This document shows, in pieces, positions 33,235-40,924 of a stretch of DNA of 64,000 nt. A program made the translations under genes and the position numbers. Origin of the DNA: Streptomyces sp. Edi4 (GTDB taxonomy: Bacteria; Actinomycetota; Actinomycetes; Streptomycetales; Streptomycetaceae); assembly GCF_040253615.1 (NCBI RefSeq), contig NZ_JBEJGY010000004.1, forward strand, positions 3,348,001 through 3,412,000. Reading direction: 5' to 3'. The notes under the pieces are model-generated. The model was not told the origin of the DNA. It was given only the letters and a program-made list of their open reading frames with translations, and made no database searches. Every line of letters starts with the position of its first letter. The first letter of the stretch is position 1.

Positions 33235-35535
33235 TCAGCTCCTCTCCGCGGTGCCACGGCCCTGCGGAGCTGTGGGAGGCAGGGGGTCGGTGCGCGAGAC
33301 CTGGGCCGCCGGATACGCCACGTGCCCCGGCGCGACCGGTGGCGCTGGCACCTCGTCGACCCGCTCGGCGGCCTCGATGCGGCAGGCACACACCTTGTAC
33401 TCGGGAATCTTCGAGCGCGGATCGAGGGCGTCGATGGTGAGCGCGTTGGCGGCCGTGGGGACGGGCCAGTGGTACGGGATGAACACGGTGTCGGGGCGGA
33501 TGGCCGCGGTGACCAGGGCCGGGAAGACCTCGCTGCCGCGCCGGGTCACCACCCGTACCGGGTCGCCGTTGCGGAAGCCGTGCGAGGGGTGGACCTCCAC
33601 CCAGGGGCGCGGCGTCTGCTCGACGAGCGCGCCGAGCCGGCGGGTCTGGTTGCCGGACAGGAAGTGCGCCACGGTGCGGCCCGTGGTCAGCGACATCGGG
33701 TGGTCCTCGTCGTACGGGTCCATCGGCGGGTGCCACTCCACGACCTGCATATGGATCTTGCCGTCGGGGTGCGCGGTCCTGCCGTCCTCGAACAGCCGGG
33801 GCGTGCCGGGATGGTCGGTCGAGGGGCAGGGCCAGGCGATACCGCCGGTCTCCTCAAGCCGCTCATAGGTGATGCCGTAGTAGTCGTTGACCGTTCCGGC
33901 CGACGCGAGCCGCAGCTCCTCGAAGACATCGCGGGAGCCCTGATAGGCGAACTTGGCGCCCGCGCCCAGGCGTTGGGCCAGCTGACACATCACCCACGTG
34001 TCGGTGCGCACCCCGGCGGGCGGCTCCTGGGCCTTGTTGTGCTTGACCACCCGGGCCTCGGCGTTGGCCATCACGCCCTCGTCCTCGGCCCAGGTGGTCA
34101 CGGGGAGGACCACGTGCGCGTTGGCGGCGGTCTCGGAGAGGAAGAAGTCGAATTGAGCGTGGAACTCGAGGGCGTCGTAACCGGATTTCACCGTCGTGTA
34201 GTTGGGGAGGGAGACGAACGGGTTGTTGCAGATGCCGATCAGGCCGCGGATCTCGTGGCGCTGCATCTGCCAGACCATTTCCATCATCGAGGTGCCCGCC
34301 GGTGGGAGTTCGGTCTCCTCGATTCCCCAGATCTCACAGATCTGGCGGCGGTGTTCGGGATTGGAGATGGAACGTCCGCCGGGCAGCAGGTCGGACTTCT
34401 GGCCGTGCTCGCGTCCGCCCTGCCCGTTGCCCTGGCCGGTGATGGTGCCGTACCCCGCTCCGGGTCTGCCGAGATTGCCGGTGGCCGCGCACAGGTTGAT
34501 GACGGTCAGGCAGTTCTCGACACCCTGCGAATGGTGTTCGATGCCTCGCGCGTGCCAGGCCATCGCCCGGCCCGCGCCCGCGAAGGCCCGGGCGACCTGG
34601 ACGACCTGCGAGGCGGGGACCCCGCAGATGTCACCGGCCGTCTCAGGCGTGCAGTCGGCGACGGCGGCGCGCACCTCGTCCCACCCGGTGGTGTGCGCGG
34701 CGACGAACTCCTCGTCGACGAGGTTTTCCTCGATCACGACGTGCAGTACGGCGTTGAAGAAGGCCGCGTCGGTGCCGGGTTTGAGGGCGACGTGGATGTC
34801 GGCGGTGCGCGCGATGGCCGTCTCGCGCGGGTCGATCACGATCAGGGTGGCGCCTCGGTCCCGGGCCCCCCACAGGTACTGGGTCATCACGGGGAAGCAC
34901 TCCCCGACGTTGGACCCGGCGATCAGGAGGCAGTCGGTGAGCAGGATGTCGGAGAAGGGGTTGCCGGCGCGGTCGATGCCGAAGGCGAGCTTGTTGGCGC
35001 CGGCCGCCGAGACCATGCACAGTCGGCCGTTGTAGTCGACGTGCCGCGTCTTGAGCGCGACCCGGGCGAACTTGCCGACCAGGTACGTCTTCTCCGAGAA
35101 CAGGCTCGCCCCGCCGAGCAGCCCGAACGCGTCGTTGCCGTGGGCGCCCTGGATGCGGCGGACCTCGGCGGCGGTGAAGTCGAGCGCTTCCTCCCAGGAG
35201 ACCTCGCGGAACGGCTCGTCGCGGGAGCGGCGCATGAGCGGGGCGGTCAGCCGGTCGGGGTGGTTGACCTGCTGATAGGCGTTGATGCCCTTGGGACACA
35301 GGCGCATCCGGTTGATGTCGTGGTTGCGCGGCTCCACCCCGAACACCTTGCCCGCCCGGTCCACCCGCAGATACATGCCGCACTGCACCCCGCAGAAGCA
35401 GCAGTGGGTCGGTACGAGGGTTTCGCCGTTCTGGTCGGCGTGCCACCGGTCGGCCGGGATGCCGCCGGCGTCCCGGAAGTCGCGGGTGCCGGGCGGTGCG
35501 ATGGAGGGGTCGAGCGGAAGGGGCCGGCTGCTCAC
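33235..35535 (-). CDS. Molybdopterin oxidoreductase catalytic subunit (NasA/FdhA-like)
   Basis: 766 residues from a GTG overlapping the upstream stop (GTGA). A [4Fe-4S] motif C45-x2-C48-x3-C52-x27-C80 is at the N-terminus. The likely molybdenum ligand is C173 in YNGRLCMVSAAGANK; it is cysteine rather than selenocysteine. GNGQGGREHGQKSDLLPGGR and a C-terminal dinucleotide-binding domain (HFLSGNQTRRL, WVEVHPSHGF) follow. No Tat signal, so cytosolic. Related enzymes are assimilatory nitrate reductases and formate dehydrogenases; the substrate cannot be decided here. moa/moe genes lie 13 kb away. Confidence 0.92.
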   Translation of the reverse strand: MSSRPLPLDPSIAPPGTRDFRDAGGIPADRWHADQNGETLVPTHCCFCGVQCGMYLRVDRAGKVFGVEPRNHDINRMRLCPKGINAYQQVNHPDRLTAPLMRRSRDEPFREVSWEEALDFTAAEVRRIQGAHGNDAFGLLGGASLFSEKTYLVGKFARVALKTRHVDYNGRLCMVSAAGANKLAFGIDRAGNPFSDILLTDCLLIAGSNVGECFPVMTQYLWGARDRGATLIVIDPRETAIARTADIHVALKPGTDAAFFNAVLHVVIEENLVDEEFVAAHTTGWDEVRAAVADCTPETAGDICGVPASQVVQVARAFAGAGRAMAWHARGIEHHSQGVENCLTVINLCAATGNLGRPGAGYGTITGQGNGQGGREHGQKSDLLPGGRSISNPEHRRQICEIWGIEETELPPAGTSMMEMVWQMQRHEIRGLIGICNNPFVSLPNYTTVKSGYDALEFHAQFDFFLSETAANAHVVLPVTTWAEDEGVMANAEARVVKHNKAQEPPAGVRTDTWVMCQLAQRLGAGAKFAYQGSRDVFEELRLASAGTVNDYYGITYERLEETGGIAWPCPSTDHPGTPRLFEDGRTAHPDGKIHMQVVEWHPPMDPYDEDHPMSLTTGRTVAHFLSGNQTRRLGALVEQTPRPWVEVHPSHGFRNGDPVRVVTRRGSEVFPALVTAAIRPDTVFIPYHWPVPTAANALTIDALDPRSKIPEYKVCACRIEAAERVDEVPAPPVAPGHVAYPAAQVSRTDPLPPTAPQGRGTAERS

Positions 35536-36659
35536 TTGAAGCCCTTCTTGACGTGGCTGAGGTAGGCGGAACCGCGCAGTACCCGCTTGCAGCGCGGGCA
35601 GTAGGCGGCCCAGGCGTCGAAGTCGAGCGACAGGTCGCGCATGGTGCCGCGCAGGTTCTCGACATAGGCGACCGTGTCGATCGGCTCGCCGCAGCGCTTG
35701 CACGCAAAGGCCCGCTCGTCCTGACGGGAGGTGTATTTGAAGAGCTGCATGCCGACCCCGGCCGGCCGCTGCACGATGTGGAAGAACTTGCCGAAGGGGA
35801 TGTGGATGAGCGTGAAGACCACCGACACCATGTGCAGGACGGCCAGGAACTCGTAGCCCCCGCCGTGCAGGAAGATCGAGGAGAAGGTGAGCAGCAGCCC
35901 CGTCACGGAGATCACGATCAGCGCGATCAGCGGCAGGAGGTCATATCCGAAGCGCTGTCCTGTGATGGCTCCGCGGTCCTTCATCCGGCGCCACAGGAAG
36001 TACGAGGCGCCGGGGATCACCAGGACGGCGGCGATGTCCAGGCCGTGGAACATCAGCCAGCCCGGCACGCTCAGCGAGTCGAAACCGAGGATCTTGAACC
36101 CCCAGATCCGCATCTCATATCCGGGGCCGGCGCCGGAGTCCCCGGTGAAGGTGAACCAGCCCCAGGTCAGCGGGAAGGTGATCGCGGCGGCCAGCAGGCA
36201 GCCCCAGAAGATCAACTGGTGCGCGGCCCACCGGGCGTGCGAGCGGGCGCCGAGGAACTTCTGGAAGCCGAGGTAGGTGGCGATCATCCTCGGCAGGGCG
36301 GTGGGCGCCTTGCGGAAATTGGCGGCCGAGAACAGGCTGCGCCACCCCTGCCGGAAGAGGCGGCGCGCGCCAGGAGAGGAGATCCACACGGTGTAGCGGT
36401 AGGCGACACCGAAGGCCAGGAACACGGTGGCGACCGCGTAGGGAAGGAGCGCGGAGTCGAAGTCCTTGAGCAGCCTGCTGCCGAACACGATGGCCAGCAC
36501 GAGCAGCACGGAGACGACTGTCCCGGCCAGTGTCGCCCGCAGCGCGACGGAGCGGGGGGCGCGGGCGCGGGGCGTCGCGGGTCCCGGTGGCGTCGTGCGC
36601 GACACGTCCGGCGAGGACGCGTCCGGCGCCGCCGCGGGGGGTGCGGGTGGCTCGGTCAC
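35532..36659 (-). CDS. Cytochrome-b-like membrane subunit with C-terminal zinc ribbon
   Basis: 375 residues, first gene of the molybdoenzyme operon. After a Pro/Ala-rich start, six or more hydrophobic segments are seen. Histidines suitable for haem lie in FHGLDIAAV, IFLHGGGYEFLAVLHMVSVVFTLIHIPFG and HQLIFWG, as in NarI-type quinol-oxidising subunits. The soluble tail has ACKRCGEP and YCPRCKRV, a two-CxxC ribbon, before KKGFK. TACTGT ends 6 nt before the GTG, suggesting a leaderless mRNA. It probably links the complex to menaquinone. Confidence 0.85.
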   Translation of the reverse strand: MTEPPAPPAAAPDASSPDVSRTTPPGPATPRARAPRSVALRATLAGTVVSVLLVLAIVFGSRLLKDFDSALLPYAVATVFLAFGVAYRYTVWISSPGARRLFRQGWRSLFSAANFRKAPTALPRMIATYLGFQKFLGARSHARWAAHQLIFWGCLLAAAITFPLTWGWFTFTGDSGAGPGYEMRIWGFKILGFDSLSVPGWLMFHGLDIAAVLVIPGASYFLWRRMKDRGAITGQRFGYDLLPLIALIVISVTGLLLTFSSIFLHGGGYEFLAVLHMVSVVFTLIHIPFGKFFHIVQRPAGVGMQLFKYTSRQDERAFACKRCGEPIDTVAYVENLRGTMRDLSLDFDAWAAYCPRCKRVLRGSAYLSHVKKGFK

Positions 36660-36725
36660 TCCTTCACAGTAGGGACGTTCCCCCTTGAACCCCCTGTTTT
36701 AGGGATCAACAGGGTGAGTCGCCTC

Positions 36726-36800
36726 CGTGTCCGGGGCAACCGTGTCCGGGGCAACCGTGTCCGGGGCAACCGAAGCCGGGGCAGCCGTAGCCGGCTCGTG
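36726..36800. repeat. 15-bp tandem repeat array
   Basis: CGTGTCCGGGGCAAC occurs three times exactly (36726-36770), followed by two degenerate copies to 36800. It lies just beyond the DUF1838 stop and upstream of the molybdoenzyme operon. No gene is supported here. Confidence 0.85.
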
Positions 36801-36818
36801 CGGCGACCGGCCCAGGGT

Positions 36819-37565
36819 CTACGCCGGCGGGTTGTGCTTGCGGAAGTAGGTCCAGCTGGTCTCGTTCGGCTCGCTCCACTTCTCGGGTGCGTGGGCGAAC
36901 TCGGGGTGGTGGTCGGCGATGTGGGCGCGGGTGCGTTCGGGGACCTCGGCGTACGAGGCGAGTTTGCGACCGCGGCAGTGGTAGGCGAGCCCGCCGGGCC
37001 GTTGGCCCCGGGCCATCCAGGGGACCCACGGTGACATGCGGGTCCACGACATCGTGGCGGGGACGCTGGGCGCGGGGCCGGCCAAGTCGACGCGGTCGGC
37101 GAAGAACTGGAACAGTTCCAGCGCCTGGTAGGTGTCCCCCGCCGAGTGCTCGGGGTACTGCGCGACCGGCAGCGGCGAGGGGTAGGAGAGCGGGATCTCC
37201 AGACTGAAGCAGATCTGGCCGCCGAGCTCCGTGGTCGGGATCGGGAAGGGACGCCACTTCTGGTTGGCGGGGTCGTTCCAGATGTGCGTGACGGGGAGGT
37301 CCTGCCAGGTGTCGAGGATCTTGCGGGTGACGGGGTCGAGATAGAACGCGGCCTCGCGGGTGAGCAGTTGGTACGCGTCCGGCGCGGCGTCGTCGTCCTG
37401 GACGAGCCGGGCGACGTTGACGCCCTCGAACCCGAAGAGGCGCTGGTAGGGCTCGTCCGGGGCCCAGGAGTACACGTCTCCCGACCACCAGTAGGTGACT
37501 TCCTCGCCGTCCAAGGAGGCGCGGGTGCGGGCGAGTTGGCGGAGGCTTTCGGCGGGTGTGGTCAT
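36819..37565 (-). CDS. DUF1838 family protein
   Basis: 248 residues. Sequence features such as GEEVTYWWSGDVYSWAPDEPYQRLFGFEGVNVAR, FYLDPVTRKILDTWQD and SWTRMSPWVPWM match the DUF1838 family, whose role is unknown. No signal peptide, so cytosolic. It ends 160 bp before the molybdoenzyme operon on the same strand, but a repeat array separates them, so co-transcription is uncertain. Confidence 0.85.
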   Translation of the reverse strand: MTTPAESLRQLARTRASLDGEEVTYWWSGDVYSWAPDEPYQRLFGFEGVNVARLVQDDDAAPDAYQLLTREAAFYLDPVTRKILDTWQDLPVTHIWNDPANQKWRPFPIPTTELGGQICFSLEIPLSYPSPLPVAQYPEHSAGDTYQALELFQFFADRVDLAGPAPSVPATMSWTRMSPWVPWMARGQRPGGLAYHCRGRKLASYAEVPERTRAHIADHHPEFAHAPEKWSEPNETSWTYFRKHNPPA

Positions 37566-37651
37566 ACGGGTTACTCTGCGCGCCGGCGCGGCGGGGAAAC
37601 CTCGGCGCGTGACGCGTGGCCGAGGGTACGCGCTGGCCTGCGGGGCTGGTT

Positions 37652-37985
37652 GCGCAGTTCCCCGCGCCCCTGAGGCGTCCGATCCTGGCCCGCATCGGCA
37701 TGGTCAGCCCGTCCGGCGTTTGAGGACGAGCGCCCTTCAGGCGCGAACGGGGTTTGGGGCGGAGCCCCAAGGCGTCGGCTTTCGGCTGCGGGCCGTGCGG
37801 GCTCGTCGCGCAGTTCCCCGCGCCCCTGACAGGGTCGACGCTGGCCCGCATAGGCATAGTCAGCCCGTCCGGCGTTTGAGGACGAGCGCCCTTCAGGCGC
37901 GAACGGGGTTTGGGGCGGAGCCCCAAGGCGTCGGCTTTCGGCTGCGGGCCGTGCGTGGCTGAGCGCGCAGTTCCCCGCGCCCCTG
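37652..37985. repeat. Second tandem pair of structured intergenic repeats (156-157 bp units)
   Basis: Units start at 37652 and 37808, and a partial third runs 37965-37985. They share GCGCAGTTCCCCGCGCCCC, CAGCCCGTCCGGCG and TTTGAGGACGAGCGC with the pair at 2731. The two hairpins are conserved with paired changes: GCGCC-CTTCA-GGCGC has one extra base pair, and TTGGGGC-GGA-GCCCCAA replaces CTGGGGC-GGA-GCCCCAG. The 577-bp gap between DUF1838 and LtrA is otherwise empty. Confidence 0.85.
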
Positions 37986-38142
37986 GGCATCCGGTGGGGG
38001 CCGGCACGCGACACGCTCGGCCTGCCCGGTGGGGCCGGGGCTGGGGGTGGGCCCCGTGGGGAGGTCGTGGCATCCGTGGCAATCCGCGAGGCCCACCGCG
38101 TTGAGGGCGACCCCGCCCCGCCCGGTCTGGTTCGCTGACCCC

Positions 38143-39303
38143 ATGCCACGCATGACCGCCCGCAACCGCCACGAACACCACCGCGCCTCGACCCCGCTGG
38201 AGCTGTTCTTCGACCTCTGCTTCGTCGTCGCCGTCGCCCAGGCCGGCGCCCGCCTGGTCCACGCCCTGGCCGAAGGCCACGTACTGGCGGGCCTCGCCGG
38301 ATACGCCACGGTGTTCTTCGCCATCTGGTGGGCCTGGATGAACTTCACGTGGTTCGCCTCCGCGTACGACACGGACGACGCCCTGTACCGCGTGGTGACC
38401 CTCGTCCAGATCACCGGCGTACTCATCCTCGCGGCGGGCGTCCCGCGCGCTTTCGACGCCGGGGACTTCACGATCGCCGTCGTCGGCTACATCGTGATGC
38501 GGCTCGCGCTGACAAGCCAGTGGCTGCGCGCCGCGCTGACCAGCCAGGAACCGGACGAACGCCAGACGTGCCTGCGCTACGCCGCCGGCCTCGTGGTGTG
38601 CCAGCTCGGCTGGGTCGGCGTGCTGTTCGTACCGGACTCCACCCGCACCTGGCTCTTTCCGCTGCTCGCCCTCGCCGAACTGAGCGTCCCGATGATCGCC
38701 GAACGCCGGCACACCACGACCTGGCATCCACACCACATCGCCGAACGGTACGGCCTGTTCACGCTGATCGTGCTCGGCGAGACGGTGTCGGCGGCCACCA
38801 TCGCCGTACAGGAAGCCCTCGACGAGCACGACGAGCTCGGTGATCTACTGCCGCTCGCGGCGGGCGGTCTGCTCATCGTGTTCGCCGCGTGGTGGATCTA
38901 CTTCGCGGTACCCATCCACGACCATCTGACGTCCAACCGGCGGGCCCTGGTGTGGGGTTACGGCCACTACATGGTGTTCGCCTCGGCCGCGGCGATCGGC
39001 GCGGGCATGGAGGTCGCGATCGAGCAGACCGTCGGCAAGGCCCACATCTCCTCGCACGCGGCCGCCTCCGCCGTGACGGTTCCGGCGGCCCTGTTCCTGC
39101 TGACGGTATGGCTCCTGCACTCCCGCCACTTCAAGCGGGGCGCCGCTCAGCAATTGGTGCTGCCAGTGGCCGCGTTGGCGATCGTGGCCTGCACGTTCGC
39201 GGGGCGCGCAGCGGTGCCACTGGCCGGCGCGGTGGCCGCGCTGACGGTGGCGGTCGGCTGGACCCTCAACCGCCGCCGCCCCGAAGCCCCGGCCACGCCG
39301 TGA
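38143..39303 (+). CDS. Low temperature requirement protein A (LtrA) family
   Basis: 386 residues with about ten to twelve membrane helices. LtrA signatures are STPLELFFDLCFVVAVAQAG at the start, FAIWWAWMNFTWFASAYDTDD, HIAERYGLFTLIVLGETV and WWIYFAVP. The family is named from Listeria growth at low temperature; biochemical function is not established. It stands alone, upstream of a small hypothetical gene. Confidence 0.92.
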   Translation: MPRMTARNRHEHHRASTPLELFFDLCFVVAVAQAGARLVHALAEGHVLAGLAGYATVFFAIWWAWMNFTWFASAYDTDDALYRVVTLVQITGVLILAAGVPRAFDAGDFTIAVVGYIVMRLALTSQWLRAALTSQEPDERQTCLRYAAGLVVCQLGWVGVLFVPDSTRTWLFPLLALAELSVPMIAERRHTTTWHPHHIAERYGLFTLIVLGETVSAATIAVQEALDEHDELGDLLPLAAGGLLIVFAAWWIYFAVPIHDHLTSNRRALVWGYGHYMVFASAAAIGAGMEVAIEQTVGKAHISSHAAASAVTVPAALFLLTVWLLHSRHFKRGAAQQLVLPVAALAIVACTFAGRAAVPLAGAVAALTVAVGWTLNRRRPEAPATP

Positions 39304-39359
39304 AGTGCCTCCCCACTCCCTCGCGGAACTGCCGTCCAGCCGGTGCGAAGATCTCGTTC

Positions 39360-39641
39360 ATGACTGAAGAGCCGAGAGCCCGAGAAGCCGTGTGGGCAGA
39401 CGGCAAGAACCTTTACGACGTCGTGCCCGACCTCGACACCATCATCGAGATCATCGGGCGGGATCTGGTCCTGGGGGAATACCCGTTGGCTCAGGCCACC
39501 GCGTACGGAGCGGCGCACATGATCATGGAGCAGGGAGAGGCCACGGGTATTCGTGACGAGGCGACAGCTCTCCTCGTCGTCCGCGCACTCGCCGAGTCGG
39601 CGGCCGCCACAGAAAGTGCCATTGATGGATCCGGTTCGTAG
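39360..39641 (+). CDS. Small hypothetical protein
   Basis: 93 residues, acidic and predicted helical: YDVVPDLDTIIEIIGRDLVLGEYPLAQATAYGAAHMI. No signal peptide, membrane segment or family recognised. The ATG lies 57 bp after ltrA. No clear ribosome site is seen. Confidence 0.6.
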   Translation: MTEEPRAREAVWADGKNLYDVVPDLDTIIEIIGRDLVLGEYPLAQATAYGAAHMIMEQGEATGIRDEATALLVVRALAESAAATESAIDGSGS

Positions 39642-39800
39642 CGGGGCGCCGTCTCGGCCCGGGACGCAGCCGGTGCTCCGATTTCGGCGGGAACGCACAA
39701 GGCTCGGCGCGACGGGTCAAGGCCAGGTACGACGGGCTGGGCACGAGGGGTCAGCAGCACCCCCGGACCGGGACCGCGAGATCGACTAACCTGCCCGGCC

Positions 39801-40388
39801 ATGGGTGAACTCATAGTGATCAGGCACGGCCAGACCGAGTGGAGCCTGACCGGGCAGCACGCCGGACGCACCGACGTCCCCCTGACCGGGGCGGGCGAGG
39901 CGGCGGCCCGCGCCCTCGCTCCCCGGCTGGCGGCCCGTGGCCTGGTCGCCGTGTTCAGCAGCCCGCTGAGCCGGGCCACGCGGACGGCCGAGCTGGCCGG
40001 CCTGACCGGCGCCGAACCCGACCCCGATCTGCTGGAGTGGGACTACGGCGGCTACGAAGGCCTGTCCGCCGACCAGATCCGCGCGACGCGCCCGGGCTGG
40101 GACCTGTGGCGCGACGGCGTGATCCCCGGCGACGCGGACCACCCCGGCGAACAGCTCGCGCAGGTGGCGGCGCGCACGGACGCGGTGCTCGACCGCGTCC
40201 GGCCCCTCCTGGGCGAGGGCGACGTGGCCGTCGTCGCGCACGGCCACCTGGCGCGCGTCCTCACCGTGCGCTGGCTCGGCCTGCCCCCGTCCGCGAGCCG
40301 CCTCCTGGGCCACCCGCATCCGGGGACGCTCAGCTTCCTCGCGACGGAGGACGACCAGCCGGTCATCGCCGCCTGGAACGTTCCGTAG
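39801..40388 (+). CDS. Histidine phosphatase family protein
   Basis: 195 residues. The phosphoglycerate-mutase fold motif IRHGQTEWSLTGQHAGRTDVPLT opens the protein (His9 is the phosphorylated residue). FSSPLSRATRTAEL, LEWDYGGYEGL and VVAHGHLARVL (second His) follow. Likely a small-molecule phosphatase; substrate unknown. TAACCT lies 8 nt before the ATG. The stop abuts the stop of the convergent small gene. Confidence 0.93.
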   Translation: MGELIVIRHGQTEWSLTGQHAGRTDVPLTGAGEAAARALAPRLAARGLVAVFSSPLSRATRTAELAGLTGAEPDPDLLEWDYGGYEGLSADQIRATRPGWDLWRDGVIPGDADHPGEQLAQVAARTDAVLDRVRPLLGEGDVAVVAHGHLARVLTVRWLGLPPSASRLLGHPHPGTLSFLATEDDQPVIAAWNVP

Positions 40389-40589
40389 TCAGAGGTCCTG
40401 CGCCGCATCCTCCGCGTGACGCGGGTGCGCCCGCACGTCGCGGGACGCCTCGTACCGTGCCGTCTGGTGGCCCGCCCGTTCCGCCGCGGCGAGCCGCAGC
40501 ATGGCCCGGGCGCAGCCGTCGCATCCCTCCACGGGGTCGGCCCGGTAGAGCCACGCGTCCAGCCCCGCCGAGGGCTGCACGGCCCACAT
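40389..40589 (-). CDS. Small hypothetical protein with CxxC
   Basis: 66 residues: VEGCDGCARAMLRLAAAERAGHQTARYEASRDVRAHP, with one CxxC that might bind metal. Its ATG overlaps the preceding stop (TGATG), so it is coupled to the gene at 40589-40852. Such short genes are common beside XRE-DUF397 regulators in Streptomyces. Function unknown. Confidence 0.65.
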   Translation of the reverse strand: MWAVQPSAGLDAWLYRADPVEGCDGCARAMLRLAAAERAGHQTARYEASRDVRAHPRHAEDAAQDL

Positions 40590-40852
40590 CAGCGTTCACC
40601 GCCGATGGGGGTGCCGTACATCTCGGCGCGCCGAAGTTCGGGTTCGGTGGGCGGACGCAGGCGGTGGGGTGCGACGACCCATTCCCGGCCGCCTCCGGGG
40701 GGCCGCAGAAACACCGACCCGGCATACCGGCCGACGATCTCCCCCACACTGCCGGTGTCCATATCGACCGCGTACCGTCCACTCCGCATATAGCTCGCCT
40801 CCACGCTGCGCTCCGCCCCTCGTTCGGGGTCGTTTTTCTTGACGACCCTCAA
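40589..40852 (-). CDS. Small uncharacterised protein, paralogue of the protein encoded at 10501-10743
   Basis: 87 residues from a TTG start with a perfect AGGAGG 5 nt upstream. The core SVGEIVGRYAGSVFLRPPGGGREWVVAPHRLRPPTEPEL aligns with the protein encoded at 10501-10743. Both have a G-x-V-x-L-RPP-x-GG-x-EW centre. Divergent from the XRE-DUF397 gene with a 72-bp shared promoter region. Genetic linkage to XRE regulators at both sites suggests a role with them, but no activity is known. Confidence 0.75.
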   Translation of the reverse strand: MRVVKKNDPERGAERSVEASYMRSGRYAVDMDTGSVGEIVGRYAGSVFLRPPGGGREWVVAPHRLRPPTEPELRRAEMYGTPIGGER

Positions 40853-40924
40853 CTTGCCCTCCTAGTGGCTACGTTGGGAGTGGTCAGGGCTCTAAGAGCA
40901 GGAATTAGAGAGGGGCGGTGGCCC

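Noticed and set aside
33322..35565. 747-codon plus-strand open frame
   Set aside because: Antisense to the molybdopterin oxidoreductase gene, whose cofactor motifs are unambiguous.
36706..38829. 707-codon minus-strand open frame
   Set aside because: Runs through the structured repeats and across DUF1838 and LtrA in wrong frames; only repeat-derived and shadow sequence.
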